In this document: positions 1-10,000 of the stretch, piece after piece | Position numbering within the stretch: position 1 is the first letter of the stretch | How the letters are laid out: each line of letters starts with the position of its first letter | Source: Bacillota bacterium | GTDB lineage: Bacteria > Bacillota_I > Bacilli_A > ML615J-28 > CAG-698 | DNA length: 32,911 bases | Direction: 5' to 3' | Assembly: GCA_016280895.1 (NCBI GenBank) | Contig: JAEEHM010000025.1 | Coordinates: 1-32,911, forward strand | Translations under genes and position numbers: made by a program | Notes under the pieces: generated by a model | The model's database searches: none | What the model was told of the DNA's origin: nothing | Seen by the model: only the letters and a program-made list of their open reading frames with translations

Positions 1-693
<693 letters not shown>

Positions 694-705
694 TATAAAA
701 ATTAG

Positions 706-735
706 AGGTCTAAGTAAAACTTAGGCCTTTTTTTA
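706..735 (+). terminator. Intrinsic terminator of gap
   Basis: A 10-bp stem (AGGTCTAAGT with ACTTAGGCCT, one G-U pair) closes a 3-base loop and is followed by a run of seven T. It lies 12 bases after the gap stop codon. Confidence 0.93.
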
Positions 736-764
736 TTGAATAATCACAAAAATTATTATATAAT
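736..764 (+). promoter_or_regulatory. Sigma-A promoter of the rlmD - phosphodiesterase - HPt operon
   Basis: A -35 TTGAAT (736-741) and a perfect -10 TATAAT (759-764) are separated by 17 bp, directly after the gap terminator. The predicted start of transcription is about base 771, only some 10 nt before the ATG at 781, so the leader would be extremely short. The TTG inside the -35 box is in frame with the methyltransferase, but this reading makes it promoter rather than coding. Confidence 0.75.
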
Positions 765-780
765 TATTATAGGTATAATT

Positions 781-2109
781 ATGAATAAATCAATCGAATT
801 AAAAATAACAGATATAAATTATGAAGGAATGGGAATAGCCACATATAACAACAAAACTGTTTTTGTAGAACGTGCACTTAAAGATGAAGTGGTATTAGCA
901 GAAATAGATTTTGAAAACAAAAATTTTTATAGAGCCCATACTACAAAGGTAATACAAGCATCAAAGGATAGAATAATACCTCCATGTGCAACCTATGAAA
1001 AATGTGGTGGCTGTCAACTACTTCATGCAGCTTATCAAAAAACCTTAGAATACAAATTAAAAACAACTAATAATACTTTAAAACGCATTGGTAAGGTAGA
1101 TTTTGAAATTAAAGAAATACTTGGAATGGATGAAGTCTTTCCTTATCGTAATAAGGTACAAATACCAGTTACATCAGTTGATAATAAGTTAGTATGTGGT
1201 TATTTTGAAAGAAGAACACATAATATTATTCCTTTTAAAACTTGTTTACTACAAAGTAAACAAGTAGATGAAATTATTATATTCATTAAAAACATCTTTA
1301 ATGAATTTAAGATTTCTGGATATAATGAAAATAGTCATGAGGGCATATTAAGACATATCATGATAAGAGAAAACAAATATAATCAAATCATGATTGTCCT
1401 TGTCATTAATGATAATAAATTAAAATGTGAAGAAGAAATAAAAAATAAAATAATCAATAAATATCCAAATGTAGTTTCGATTATAATCAATTCAAACACT
1501 AATAAGAATAATGTTATATTAGGTGATAAGTCTTATCCTTTATATGGTAAAGATGAAATAATAGATGAATTATTAGGACTTAAATATAAAATATCTCACT
1601 ATTCATTTTTCCAAATCAATAGATGCCAAGCTGAAGTTTTATATAAAAAAGTATTAGAATATGTGGGAAATGCTGAAAATGTTGTTGATGCATATTGTGG
1701 CGTAGGTACAATCACCTTATCACTTTCTAAAATCGCAAAATACGTATATGGAATAGAAGTGGTTGCTCCCGCAATTGATAACGCAAATGAGAATAAGAAA
1801 TTAAATAATGTTGAAAATGTTGAATTTATATTAGGAAAGGTAGAAGATAAAATCTTTGATTTATTAGAAAGAGTAAATATTGATTGCGTGGTAATTGATC
1901 CACCAAGAAAAGGTTTAGATGCGAAAGTAATAGAAGCACTAAAACAATCAAAGATTAAAAGAATTGTGTATGTTTCTTGCAATCCATCAAGCTTTGCGAG
2001 AGATATAGATTTATTAAAAGAAGATTATGAAATAAAGAAAGCTACACTTGTAGATATGTTTGCGTATACTACTGGGGTTGAGTGTGTCGCACTACTTGAA
2101 AGAAAATAA
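781..2109 (+). CDS. rlmD: RlmD/RumA-type 23S rRNA (uracil-5-)-methyltransferase, paralogue 1
   Basis: This class I SAM-dependent enzyme of the TrmA/RumA family (442 aa) makes 5-methyluridine in 23S rRNA. An N-terminal TRAM-like RNA-binding domain (about residues 1-60) is followed by the 4Fe-4S cluster cysteines C69, C75 and C78 (CxxxxxCGGC), the SAM motif DAYCGVGTITLSL, the VIDPPRKGL motif, and the nucleophile C400 in VSCNPSSF. All key residues are present. I start at ATG 781 because the only upstream alternative (TTG 736) sits in the -35 box. The likely upstream AGG is weak. A second paralogue lies at 22294-23661; which one modifies U1939 or U747 cannot be told from sequence alone. The gene is probably cotranscribed with the phosphodiesterase 29 nt downstream. 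Confidence 0.93.
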   Translation: MNKSIELKITDINYEGMGIATYNNKTVFVERALKDEVVLAEIDFENKNFYRAHTTKVIQASKDRIIPPCATYEKCGGCQLLHAAYQKTLEYKLKTTNNTLKRIGKVDFEIKEILGMDEVFPYRNKVQIPVTSVDNKLVCGYFERRTHNIIPFKTCLLQSKQVDEIIIFIKNIFNEFKISGYNENSHEGILRHIMIRENKYNQIMIVLVINDNKLKCEEEIKNKIINKYPNVVSIIINSNTNKNNVILGDKSYPLYGKDEIIDELLGLKYKISHYSFFQINRCQAEVLYKKVLEYVGNAENVVDAYCGVGTITLSLSKIAKYVYGIEVVAPAIDNANENKKLNNVENVEFILGKVEDKIFDLLERVNIDCVVIDPPRKGLDAKVIEALKQSKIKRIVYVSCNPSSFARDIDLLKEDYEIKKATLVDMFAYTTGVECVALLERK

Positions 2110-2138
2110 GAGATAAATAATATTTAGGGGAGAAGGCT

Positions 2139-3821
2139 ATGAGCAATATTATTAATCAAATAAAAAGAACTATACTTGTTGTAGAAGATGAAATCATCAA
2201 CCAAGAAATATTGAAAGAAATATTAGGTTCTCAATATGATATCATCACTGCAACTAATGGACTAGAAGCAATTCATGAACTAACAACATCGATTAGACCG
2301 ATTTCTTTAATCATGCTTGATTTAAATATGCCAACTATGGATGGTATTGAATTTTTAAATAAGATTAAAGAATATAATATTAAGAGTATTCCTATCATTG
2401 TTATTACATCGGAGGCAGATATGGAACTATCAAGCTTAGAGCTTGGTGCAACAGATTTCATTAAGAAACCATATGATATGCCTGAGATTATTAAAGCAAG
2501 AGTTAATAAAGCAATAGAACTATTTGAAAATAAATTAATTATCAGTCAAGCTGAGCGTGATGAATTAACTCAGGTTTATAATAAAAACTTCTTCAAAGAA
2601 TATGTGAAGAAATTAGATGAATATAATCCAAATATTGATATGGATTTAAATGTGTTGGATATTGAAAACTTCCAGATCATAAATGAAATTTATGGAAAAG
2701 AAAAATCTGATGAAATAATTAAATACATCGCTGACGAATTAAAAAGGTATGTAAAAAAATTTGATGGAATAGTTGGTAGATTAGAAGAAGATTATTTCAT
2801 AATGTATCATAAACATATTGAAAATTATGCTAATTTGATAAAAGAATTCTATGCTTTGTTGGAAGAAAAATATGGAATAACAGGTGTTAATTTTAAATTA
2901 GGTATTTATGAAATAAAGGATAAGGATATTGAAACTGATATTCGTATCAATAGAGCTAAGCTTGTTTGTGATCATATCAGTAATACTAGTCAAACTCATT
3001 ATTTAGTATATAATGATTCTGATCAAAAGGATAGTTTACTTCATGAACAACTAGTATATGATTTCCCTACTTCTTTAAAGAATAGAGAATTTTCTATTTA
3101 TTATCAACCTAAATATAATGTTGAAAAAGATAAATATTATATCTCTTCATCTGAAGCTTTAGTTAGATGGAATCATAGTAAATATGGAATGATTTCCCCT
3201 GGTATCTTTATTGGACTTCTTGAAGAAAGAGGCTTAATTAGGGAATTAGATAAGTATGTTTGGGAAGAAGCTATTAAGGATTTAGCAACTTGGAAAAGGG
3301 AAGGAATTAAGATAGTTCCTGTTAGTTTAAATGTAAGTAGAATCGATTTACTTGATGACAGCATTGTGTCAATATTTGCTGATTTAGTAAAAAAATATGA
3401 TGTAGATAGTAAATATATTTATCTAGAAATTACTGAATCTGCATGTAATAATAATATGAACCAATTGATTAACACAATCGAAAAACTAAGAGCCCTTGGC
3501 TTTAAAATTGAGATTGATGACTTTGGTGCTGGCTATTCTTCACTTAATGTGTTAACTACAATTCCTTTTGATGTATTAAAGCTTGATATGTTGTTTGTAA
3601 GAGGAATGGCTAATAATAAGACACTTAAGATGATTGAAATTGTGGCTGAAATCGCTAAATACTTAGATGTTGTTTTAGTTGCTGAAGGTGTTGAAACACT
3701 TGATCAATTAAACCAATTAAGAGAATATGGATACCAAGTTATCCAAGGCTATTATTTTAGCAAGCCACTTAAGAAAGAAGAATTTTATAATTTATTAGGA
3801 GGAAAGAATGACAATAATTGA
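2139..3821 (+). CDS. Response regulator with degenerate GGDEF and active-looking EAL domain (c-di-GMP phosphodiesterase)
   Basis: The 560-aa cytoplasmic protein has three domains. REC (about 10-125) has the acidic pocket E16/D17, phospho-acceptor D61, T90 and K110. A GGDEF-fold domain (about 140-265) keeps RDELTQVYN at its start but has RLEEDYF where the GGDEF signature should be, so it should not synthesise c-di-GMP; it may bind GTP or be structural. The EAL domain (about 310-555) has E339-A-L, NVSR, EITES, DDFGAGYSS, LKLD, VAEGVET and QGYYFSKPL, the full set expected for an active phosphodiesterase that linearises c-di-GMP. The RBS is GGGGAGAAGG. The HPt gene overlaps its 3' end by 14 bp, and the c-di-GMP riboswitch operon starts about 420 bp downstream, so this enzyme probably sets the signal that riboswitch reads. 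No histidine kinase is in the window. Confidence 0.95.
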   Translation: MSNIINQIKRTILVVEDEIINQEILKEILGSQYDIITATNGLEAIHELTTSIRPISLIMLDLNMPTMDGIEFLNKIKEYNIKSIPIIVITSEADMELSSLELGATDFIKKPYDMPEIIKARVNKAIELFENKLIISQAERDELTQVYNKNFFKEYVKKLDEYNPNIDMDLNVLDIENFQIINEIYGKEKSDEIIKYIADELKRYVKKFDGIVGRLEEDYFIMYHKHIENYANLIKEFYALLEEKYGITGVNFKLGIYEIKDKDIETDIRINRAKLVCDHISNTSQTHYLVYNDSDQKDSLLHEQLVYDFPTSLKNREFSIYYQPKYNVEKDKYYISSSEALVRWNHSKYGMISPGIFIGLLEERGLIRELDKYVWEEAIKDLATWKREGIKIVPVSLNVSRIDLLDDSIVSIFADLVKKYDVDSKYIYLEITESACNNNMNQLINTIEKLRALGFKIEIDDFGAGYSSLNVLTTIPFDVLKLDMLFVRGMANNKTLKMIEIVAEIAKYLDVVLVAEGVETLDQLNQLREYGYQVIQGYYFSKPLKKEEFYNLLGGKNDNN

Positions 3822-4158
3822 GAACTTAAAAGCATGGGGTGCAAACACAGAAATGGGCATAAAAAGATGTGCAAATAGTGAAGCCTTATATTTAAGACTT
3901 GTTAATATGGTCCCTAAAAATGATGGCTTTGAAAAATTAGAAGCTGCAATTGCAGGTAATAATTTAGAAGATGCTTTTCAAGCTGCACATGGTTTAAAAG
4001 GAATTCTTTCCAATTTAGAACTTAGTCCATTATTAAATCCTATATATGAAATAACAGAACTTTTAAGAAATAAAACAAATATGGATTATTCTGATTTGAT
4101 GAAAAAAATAAAAGACGAAAAAGTAAAATTTGATAAGATAGTTTTAGGAAATAATTAA
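3808..4158 (+). CDS. HPt-domain phosphotransfer protein
   Basis: A 116-aa all-helical protein with the HPt signature around H61 (AAHGLKGILSNL), the His that carries the phosphate between a hybrid kinase and a response regulator. The length fits a free-standing HPt domain. It starts inside the 3' end of the REC-EAL gene (14-bp overlap) with a good GGAGG ribosome binding site, so translation is coupled. The overlap strongly suggests its partner is the REC domain of that phosphodiesterase, placing c-di-GMP breakdown under a phosphorelay whose kinase lies elsewhere. The assignment rests on the motif, size and context. Confidence 0.85.
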   Translation: MTIIENLKAWGANTEMGIKRCANSEALYLRLVNMVPKNDGFEKLEAAIAGNNLEDAFQAAHGLKGILSNLELSPLLNPIYEITELLRNKTNMDYSDLMKKIKDEKVKFDKIVLGNN

Positions 4159-4242
4159 TTGGTAAAATGCTTTTCATTAAATAAATTTTTAAGATAACTT
4201 TAAAAAAAGGAAACCTTATCAAAAAAAATTATAACTGTAATA

Positions 4243-4271
4243 TTGACTAAGAGGCCTAAAAGTGCTATAAT
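4243..4271 (+). promoter_or_regulatory. Sigma-A promoter of the riboswitch/surface-protein operon
   Basis: TTGACT (4243-4248), a 17-bp spacer, and TATAAT (4266-4271): a near-perfect promoter about 20 bp before the riboswitch aptamer. The 254-nt gap from 4159 to 4412 is filled by this promoter, the riboswitch and its terminator; the first 80 nt show no clear terminator for the upstream operon. Confidence 0.9.
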
Positions 4272-4288
4272 AAAGTAGTACTAAATAG

Positions 4289-4354
4289 AAGAGCAAAACA
4301 AGAGAAATCTTGCGACGCAAAGCTATAGGGTCTTAAAAGACAGCCAGTTGCAAA
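4289..4354 (+). promoter_or_regulatory. Class I cyclic-di-GMP riboswitch (GEMM-I) aptamer
   Basis: The GEMM-I core is readable by eye. The 5' P1 strand GCAA (4293-4296) is followed by a 5-bp hairpin CAAGA/TCTTG capped by a GAAA tetraloop (4299-4312), the conserved GACGCAAAGC (4314-4323), a second short hairpin GTCT-taaa-AGAC (4330-4341), then CAGCCAGTTGC (4341-4351), whose TTGC closes P1. Order, tetraloop and invariant blocks match the known family. It senses c-di-GMP and sits in the 5' leader of the surface-protein operon. Confidence 0.95.
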
Positions 4355-4380
4355 TATATGGATATTTGCAACTTTTTATT
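4346..4380 (+). terminator. Riboswitch expression platform: terminator sharing the aptamer P1 strand
   Basis: A perfect 12-bp stem (4346-4357 with 4362-4373), a 4-base loop, and a T-rich tail. Its 5' arm begins AGTTGC, using the TTGC needed for aptamer P1, so the two folds exclude each other. Ligand-stabilised P1 leaves only a 6-bp A/T hairpin, which predicts read-through (an ON switch) at high c-di-GMP. Confidence 0.88.
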
Positions 4381-4412
4381 TTGCGAATAGCTATTTTGCA
4401 GAAAGGAGCATT

Positions 4413-5333
4413 ATGAAAACAAGTAAGTTAAAGATAATAACATCTTTATCAATATGTCTTGTATGCATAGTATTGTTGATACTAACTTTTTCGTATGCTT
4501 CACAAGCATTTGCGTGGTTTGCATATAATGATAATGTTAGCGCAGATGGAATGAGTATTGCTGTTAAGACCGATGATTATAATATTTATATTGATTCAAG
4601 CAATAAATATAATGCCCTTGATGCAAATAATAAAGAAGCATATGAAGGAATGGGAAGTTTTAAAGAAATCATTGCTAATCAAGGAGCTGTTTTTAATAAT
4701 GGTGATAACTTAATTACCGGTCAATCACTTGCATTAGAACTTGACAATGAGTTCCAATATGAAAATAAGTATTATTTAATTCCTGGTTCATATGGTTCAT
4801 TCACAATTTATATGGACAAGTTGGTAGAAGAAGATATTGAAGTATCCCTTAACTTTAGTTTAAGTGGATATAAAATGGGATACGATGATAATTATGAAGC
4901 ATATGCTTTTATCGATAATAGTCCTAATTTCATTAAAGCATTAGAATTAATAAAGGGCCACATCTTGTTTTTTGAAGATAGAGATGTAAGTAATGGTAAG
5001 CCTACAAATTATTATAATTTGATTGATGGCACATATGTTTACAACACAAGTGGAAAAACAAAAGAGATTGGTGGTAAATATGATGGCTTATATAAAATTA
5101 CCATCTATTGGGAATGGCCATTATTATATTTGGATATTGTGGAAGGCTTAAGTAGCCAAAGTGAAGTAAAAAAATATCCATATGAGCTTGCTCAATATAT
5201 TCAAAGTCATAAGAATTATTTCTTTGCGTCAAATATTGATAGTACTAACTTAGATGACTTAGGTGACGGCTATAATGATGGCGATCAATTAATCGGCGAT
5301 AATATTCATTATTTACTTTTAAGACTAGAATAA
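4413..5333 (+). CDS. Secreted or membrane-tethered surface protein 1 of the riboswitch operon (SipW/TasA-type signal region)
   Basis: The 306-aa protein has a hydrophobic segment at about residues 10-34 ending in SQAFA, followed directly by WFAYNDNVSADGMSIAV. That layout (signal peptide, small Ala-rich cleavage region, then an aromatic pair and a beta-strand start) resembles the signal region of SipW-dependent TasA/CalY biofilm proteins, though this is similarity of pattern, not proof of family. The rest is soluble, rich in Asp, Asn and Tyr, with predicted beta-strand character and no wall-anchor motif. Start: ATG 4413 with AAAGGAG just upstream. It is the first gene behind the c-di-GMP riboswitch. 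I infer a fibre subunit or accessory surface protein; the exact function is unknown. Confidence 0.8.
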   Translation: MKTSKLKIITSLSICLVCIVLLILTFSYASQAFAWFAYNDNVSADGMSIAVKTDDYNIYIDSSNKYNALDANNKEAYEGMGSFKEIIANQGAVFNNGDNLITGQSLALELDNEFQYENKYYLIPGSYGSFTIYMDKLVEEDIEVSLNFSLSGYKMGYDDNYEAYAFIDNSPNFIKALELIKGHILFFEDRDVSNGKPTNYYNLIDGTYVYNTSGKTKEIGGKYDGLYKITIYWEWPLLYLDIVEGLSSQSEVKKYPYELAQYIQSHKNYFFASNIDSTNLDDLGDGYNDGDQLIGDNIHYLLLRLE

Positions 5334-5358
5334 AATTTTAAAGAAAGGGGATAGTTGT

Positions 5359-6072
5359 ATGAATGCAAAAACAAAAACTGTCATAAGAATTGTTGGAATA
5401 TCGTTATCAATTATAATGTCTGTATTTATACTTGTAACTATTCCTGTATATTCTTGGTTTGCAAAAAGAAATTTAAATGTGTACGCCCCTATTACAACAT
5501 CAACATCTCTATATATTGGTGCTGGTAATGGTGAAGATATTAGATATTTATATTTTGATGGAATCGATGTAGAAAATAAAACTACATATAAAGACTATGT
5601 ATTTAGTGTTTCTGGAGAATTTGTAAAACATTACAAATTACAATTAGCATTTACTACTAATAATCAATTCACTTTTGAATTGTATCGAGCAAGTGATGAA
5701 GGGCCTGATTCAATAGATGGTAGTGTTGTTTATACTACCCATGGTGAAAATGAAGAAGTAATCACATATTATATTCAAGGCAGCGCTTTAAGAGGTACCT
5801 ATTTAAACAAAGATGGAAATAGTATTTTAGGTAAAACTGATGATGATTATTATGAACAAACATACGGTGAATATGAAAATGTTAATAAATATGCAGTTCC
5901 ACTATACTGGCAAACAACAGATACAATTGATTTAGATGATGGTGCTGCTTTTACCCACTATTTCATTTTAAGAGTAAAAACAAACAATAAAGAATTAAAC
6001 GATAGAGAAACAGATATTATTTGTATTGCTGCAAAAGATTTTATATCTGCTGATCATCCAGAAGGAGATTAG
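5359..6072 (+). CDS. Secreted or membrane-tethered surface protein 2 of the riboswitch operon
   Basis: A 237-aa protein with an N-terminal hydrophobic segment (about 10-31) followed by YSWFAKRNLNVYAPI, echoing the aromatic pair after the signal segment in the preceding protein. The mature part is acidic and strand-rich, with no anchor motif or enzyme signature. RBS AAAGGGG precedes ATG 5359; it is 25 nt after the first gene and 1 nt before the third, so cotranscription and linked function are likely. It looks like a second minor subunit of the same surface structure. No family is recognised with confidence. Confidence 0.78.
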   Translation: MNAKTKTVIRIVGISLSIIMSVFILVTIPVYSWFAKRNLNVYAPITTSTSLYIGAGNGEDIRYLYFDGIDVENKTTYKDYVFSVSGEFVKHYKLQLAFTTNNQFTFELYRASDEGPDSIDGSVVYTTHGENEEVITYYIQGSALRGTYLNKDGNSILGKTDDDYYEQTYGEYENVNKYAVPLYWQTTDTIDLDDGAAFTHYFILRVKTNNKELNDRETDIICIAAKDFISADHPEGD

Positions 6073-6073
6073 T

Positions 6074-7024
6074 ATGAAGAAGATTAAAGCGATACATATC
6101 ATAATATTTGTGGGATTATTATTACTTTTATCAGGCGCTGTAATATTAATATATGGAGCTTATACTCATAGTTTGCACACACAAAGAACAATAGCACCAT
6201 ATGATAGCAGTGAAAAATTTTCATCAAATGTGTTAAAATCAGGCGATGTTGAAAATAATGTGAGAACTATTTATGTTAATGAAGTGACAGAAACTAGTCC
6301 TAATCCATCAGCAATTATTACTGTTTGTAACTATCCTCAAGGTCGACAAACATTAGTAAGTTCTGATGATATAGCATATACATTCAAAATTGAGTTTGTG
6401 GAATTAGTTAATGATAAATTTATAGCTTTAACATCATCAGCTTCAAGTGGATATAGTGCATCAGTAAATAATGATGCAATTAGCATTGCTGGTGCAAAAC
6501 TTAATGATTCATTATCTGCATCTCTTACTGGTGGAGAAATTAGTAGTAATGTTTATACATTGACAGTTTCTAAAAACTTTGTTACTGAAAAACCTAATTT
6601 ATATATTTTAGTAAGTGCTATTCCAAATGAAAACTCACTTCCAAGTTTAAAAGCAGTTTTTAAAGCTGATATTAGAATTGATAGTGCAAGTGATCAATGG
6701 GTAGGTAGTTTTATAGAAGATGGTGTATTAAATCCAAGTGACTACGACGGTTACAATTATGTAATTAGTGGTTTTGGTAGTGGAACTTTTACACTTTCTT
6801 GGGATAATAGTAAATTAAATATTAGCTATATTTCGTTAAATGAATTATTGGCACTTGAAAATGCTGATTACGTAGAAGATAACGCAAATAATATTTGTAC
6901 AATATCTTTTAATGTTGATTCAGATATAACAAGACGTTATGAAGTTCAATTTTATAAAATAAATATAACAAGTGAAACTTGGGAACAAATGTCATCGGAG
7001 GTTGTTATTCAAAGTTTCAGATAA
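6074..7024 (+). CDS. Secreted or membrane-tethered surface protein 3 of the riboswitch operon
   Basis: A 316-aa protein with an N-terminal Lys-rich start and one long hydrophobic segment (about 8-30), then a soluble Ser/Asn/Val-rich region with alternating beta-strand pattern. Start chosen at ATG 6074 because GAAGGAG ends 7 nt before it and it begins 1 nt after the previous stop; an in-frame upstream codon would push it into the preceding gene. A stretch near residues 220-250 (SDYDGYNYVISGFGSG) has the look of a beta-sandwich. Only 13 nt separate it from the giant gene. Function unknown; context suggests it helps display or anchor the giant protein. Confidence 0.78.
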   Translation: MKKIKAIHIIIFVGLLLLLSGAVILIYGAYTHSLHTQRTIAPYDSSEKFSSNVLKSGDVENNVRTIYVNEVTETSPNPSAIITVCNYPQGRQTLVSSDDIAYTFKIEFVELVNDKFIALTSSASSGYSASVNNDAISIAGAKLNDSLSASLTGGEISSNVYTLTVSKNFVTEKPNLYILVSAIPNENSLPSLKAVFKADIRIDSASDQWVGSFIEDGVLNPSDYDGYNYVISGFGSGTFTLSWDNSKLNISYISLNELLALENADYVEDNANNICTISFNVDSDITRRYEVQFYKINITSETWEQMSSEVVIQSFR

Positions 7025-7037
7025 TAGGGTGATTAAT

Positions 7038-10000
7038 ATGATTAAATATAAAAATCAAATTAACACAACTAAATATTTATTAATTTTAGGAATTATTATA
7101 TCCCTACTTTTCGTATGCTTCATGCCTAAAGTAAAAGCAGAAACAGAACCAATAAGAAGATATAATATTACCTCAGCTGATGATTTGACAGCATATTCAA
7201 TTGCGTATGCAGCTGGAAATAGAAATCCAAGTGATATTCTAGACATTGCAATCAATTCAGGTTCTACCATTTCTAAGGATGGATTTGTAAGTATTGGTAC
7301 AAGTGATAGACCATTTGCAGGTACAATCATTACACCAAATTCTGGAATTGAGATCTTTGCGCTATACGGATGTCCATTGTTTGATTATGTTTCAACTGAT
7401 ATGACAATTGGTGGTAGTGGTCAAATTAAGATTATGAGAGCTGAACCAACATACACACAAACTGGTGTATTAACTGAAGGTTCATTGTTTGCAAATCATG
7501 TAATTGCCGGTACAAATGCTGCTTCATGGAATGTTACACTAGTATCATATACTGGCGAAGATGAAGAAGATGATAGCTTTGATTGTGTAATCAAAGATAT
7601 TGCAGCAAATGCTTCTGTAGATATTACCTTTAACAATCAAGCTGATTTAAATATAGATGGTAGTGGTAATGTTGGTCTTATCTGCGGTACATTAAACGCA
7701 AATGCTAGCTTATCAGTTGCAACTGTAGGTACAAATGATAATCTAACACTTACAGGTACAGATAGCGTTGGTGGATTAGTTGGCTATATGGGTGATTCAT
7801 CTAGCCTTACATTTAAATCAAACAACAATTCTAGAATAAGTACAATTACTTCATCAGCAGGAAATGCTGGTGGAATTGTTGGCAGTGCTGTCAATCCTAC
7901 TTTCGCATTTGATGGTGTAACAGATTACATCATAAAAGAGAATATTAATGGAAAGACTAATGCTGGTGGTATTGTTGGTTATTATGAAAATACTTCAAGT
8001 AAAACATTTAATTTATTAAATACATTTGCAATTCAAAATGATATTGAAATTAAAGCAACTAATTATACTGGTGGTATATTTGGAACTCTTTACAATAGGT
8101 CATCATTTACATTTAATGGTAATAAGGCTAATGAGACTATTCAAGTATTACTTACTAACGGTCAATATCGTGGTGGTATAATCGGTAGATACGGATGTAA
8201 TGGTAACAAGAGAACTTTAAATATCACAAACACACATACAAACCTTACTACATCAAGTACAGGTACACATACAGCTGGTTTGATTGGAATTATCGATACT
8301 AATGCTTATGTTAATATTAGTAACTCAGAAATTGAAACACCAGATTTATTACATGGTGGATTGATTGGATACATTAGCGTTAAAGGTGTATTTGTAGATG
8401 TAAGTGGTACAATTACAGTCAAGGGATCTGGTAAATATAGAGCTGGATTGATTGATAAATTTGGCCAATTCGGAAATAATGGTGAAAAAAAATACACAGG
8501 AGTGCTTAGAATTCAAGGTATAACAGATTTAAGTGCTTGCAAATTCTACGATTGGGAAAGTGCTTATATCTTAAGAGAGAGAAGCGCTGTAATTGTATAT
8601 GCATTAGGTGATGGTGAAGGTACAAAGGGTAATTGGACATTAAAGCGTGGTATTGCAGTCAATAAAACAATTTCTGCAACTAGAATCAATCATGATATTT
8701 ATAGTTGGGGAAGTGTATTAAGAGTAGATGGTACAACTTTAAAAGAATCTGATTTATTCGAAATCGATAATACAAACCATACAATCACAGTCAAGAGTGA
8801 AAAATTAAGCATTGGCAATATCACTGATTTTGCGTTGACTTATTTGAATATAAACTGTAATTATGAGAATACAGCAACTGAATCAAATGTTTTGTTTGAA
8901 AGCACAAATAGAGTTTCAACACTTTTGGCTAAAGATATCACTTTAACAAATAATATTGATTTATCTAATACTGGTCTTACTGGACTATTAAGAGATGATG
9001 GAAGTCTTACATATTCAGGAACATTTGATGGTGGAAATAAGACCATTACACTTGCAATTGGTGAACAATTTGGTCTTGATGAAAACGGAAGTGCATTAAG
9101 CACATCTACAAAGACAGGTTATGTTTCAAGACATACAAATAATGGCTTGTTTGCATCAGTAGAAAATGCAACAATAAAGAATTTAACAGTTGATGGAACA
9201 GCTAATCTATATGTTTCTGTCGGAGGAATGAAATTCTCTCCTTTAGCTGCTCATGTGAAAGGTGCAACTAATATTGAAAATGTCGATACTGATATCGATG
9301 TTAATCTAATTTATACTGGCGATAATAGAATATATATCGGTGGTATTATTGCTTACGTTAATACTAATGGTGTAGATCAAGCTGTAACAATCGATACATG
9401 TAATGCTATCTTAAATATTGTGGATACTTCAACTGCAGGCGGAGGTACTAACCCAGGTTATTATGGTGGCATTATTGGCTTTGTGAATGGTGTAGATAGT
9501 AGAACACAAAATATTAGCATTACATCATCATCAAGTGATTTAACATATGATGGTCAAGATGCATCAAGAGCTACACTATTTGGTGGTATTATTGCATGTG
9601 TTGAAGGTGATACTTATACTAAGGATAAACGTGTCATCACTGTTAATGATTTTGATATCACACTTGATATTAATGGTGTTATCAATAGTGGTGACTTAGG
9701 TGCTGTATTTGGTTATAAATGGGCATCAATGGATGCATATTTATCAAATATCACAGTTGATGCTACAATTGTAGCTATAAATAAATCTACTAATACTGCA
9801 GCAAATTATGGTGGATTGCTACAAAGGGCATCTGGTTATATTCAATTAGATAGCGTTTCACTAACTAAACTTGATTATACACTTGCTACTGGTAGTAGTG
9901 ACACCTTTGGTGTATTACTAAATAAAGCTTGTGTTTATGAAACAGTAAGTAATAATAAGAGTATCCATCAAGCTTTATATGTTGAATTAAATAATGATAA

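Noticed and set aside
736-781. TTG 736 as start of rlmD-1
   Set aside because: It lies in the -35 box of a near-consensus promoter, and family N-termini begin near the MNKSIELKI sequence at 781.
4207-4217. AAGG-AAA-CCTT hairpin as terminator of the HPt gene
   Set aside because: The stem is only 4 bp and is followed by atcaaaa, not T, on the + strand; there is no - strand gene for it to serve.
6972-7038. Start of the giant gene upstream of 7038
   Set aside because: It would overlap the previous gene and put 22 charged residues before the signal peptide; ATG 7038 has a ribosome binding site and a clean signal sequence.
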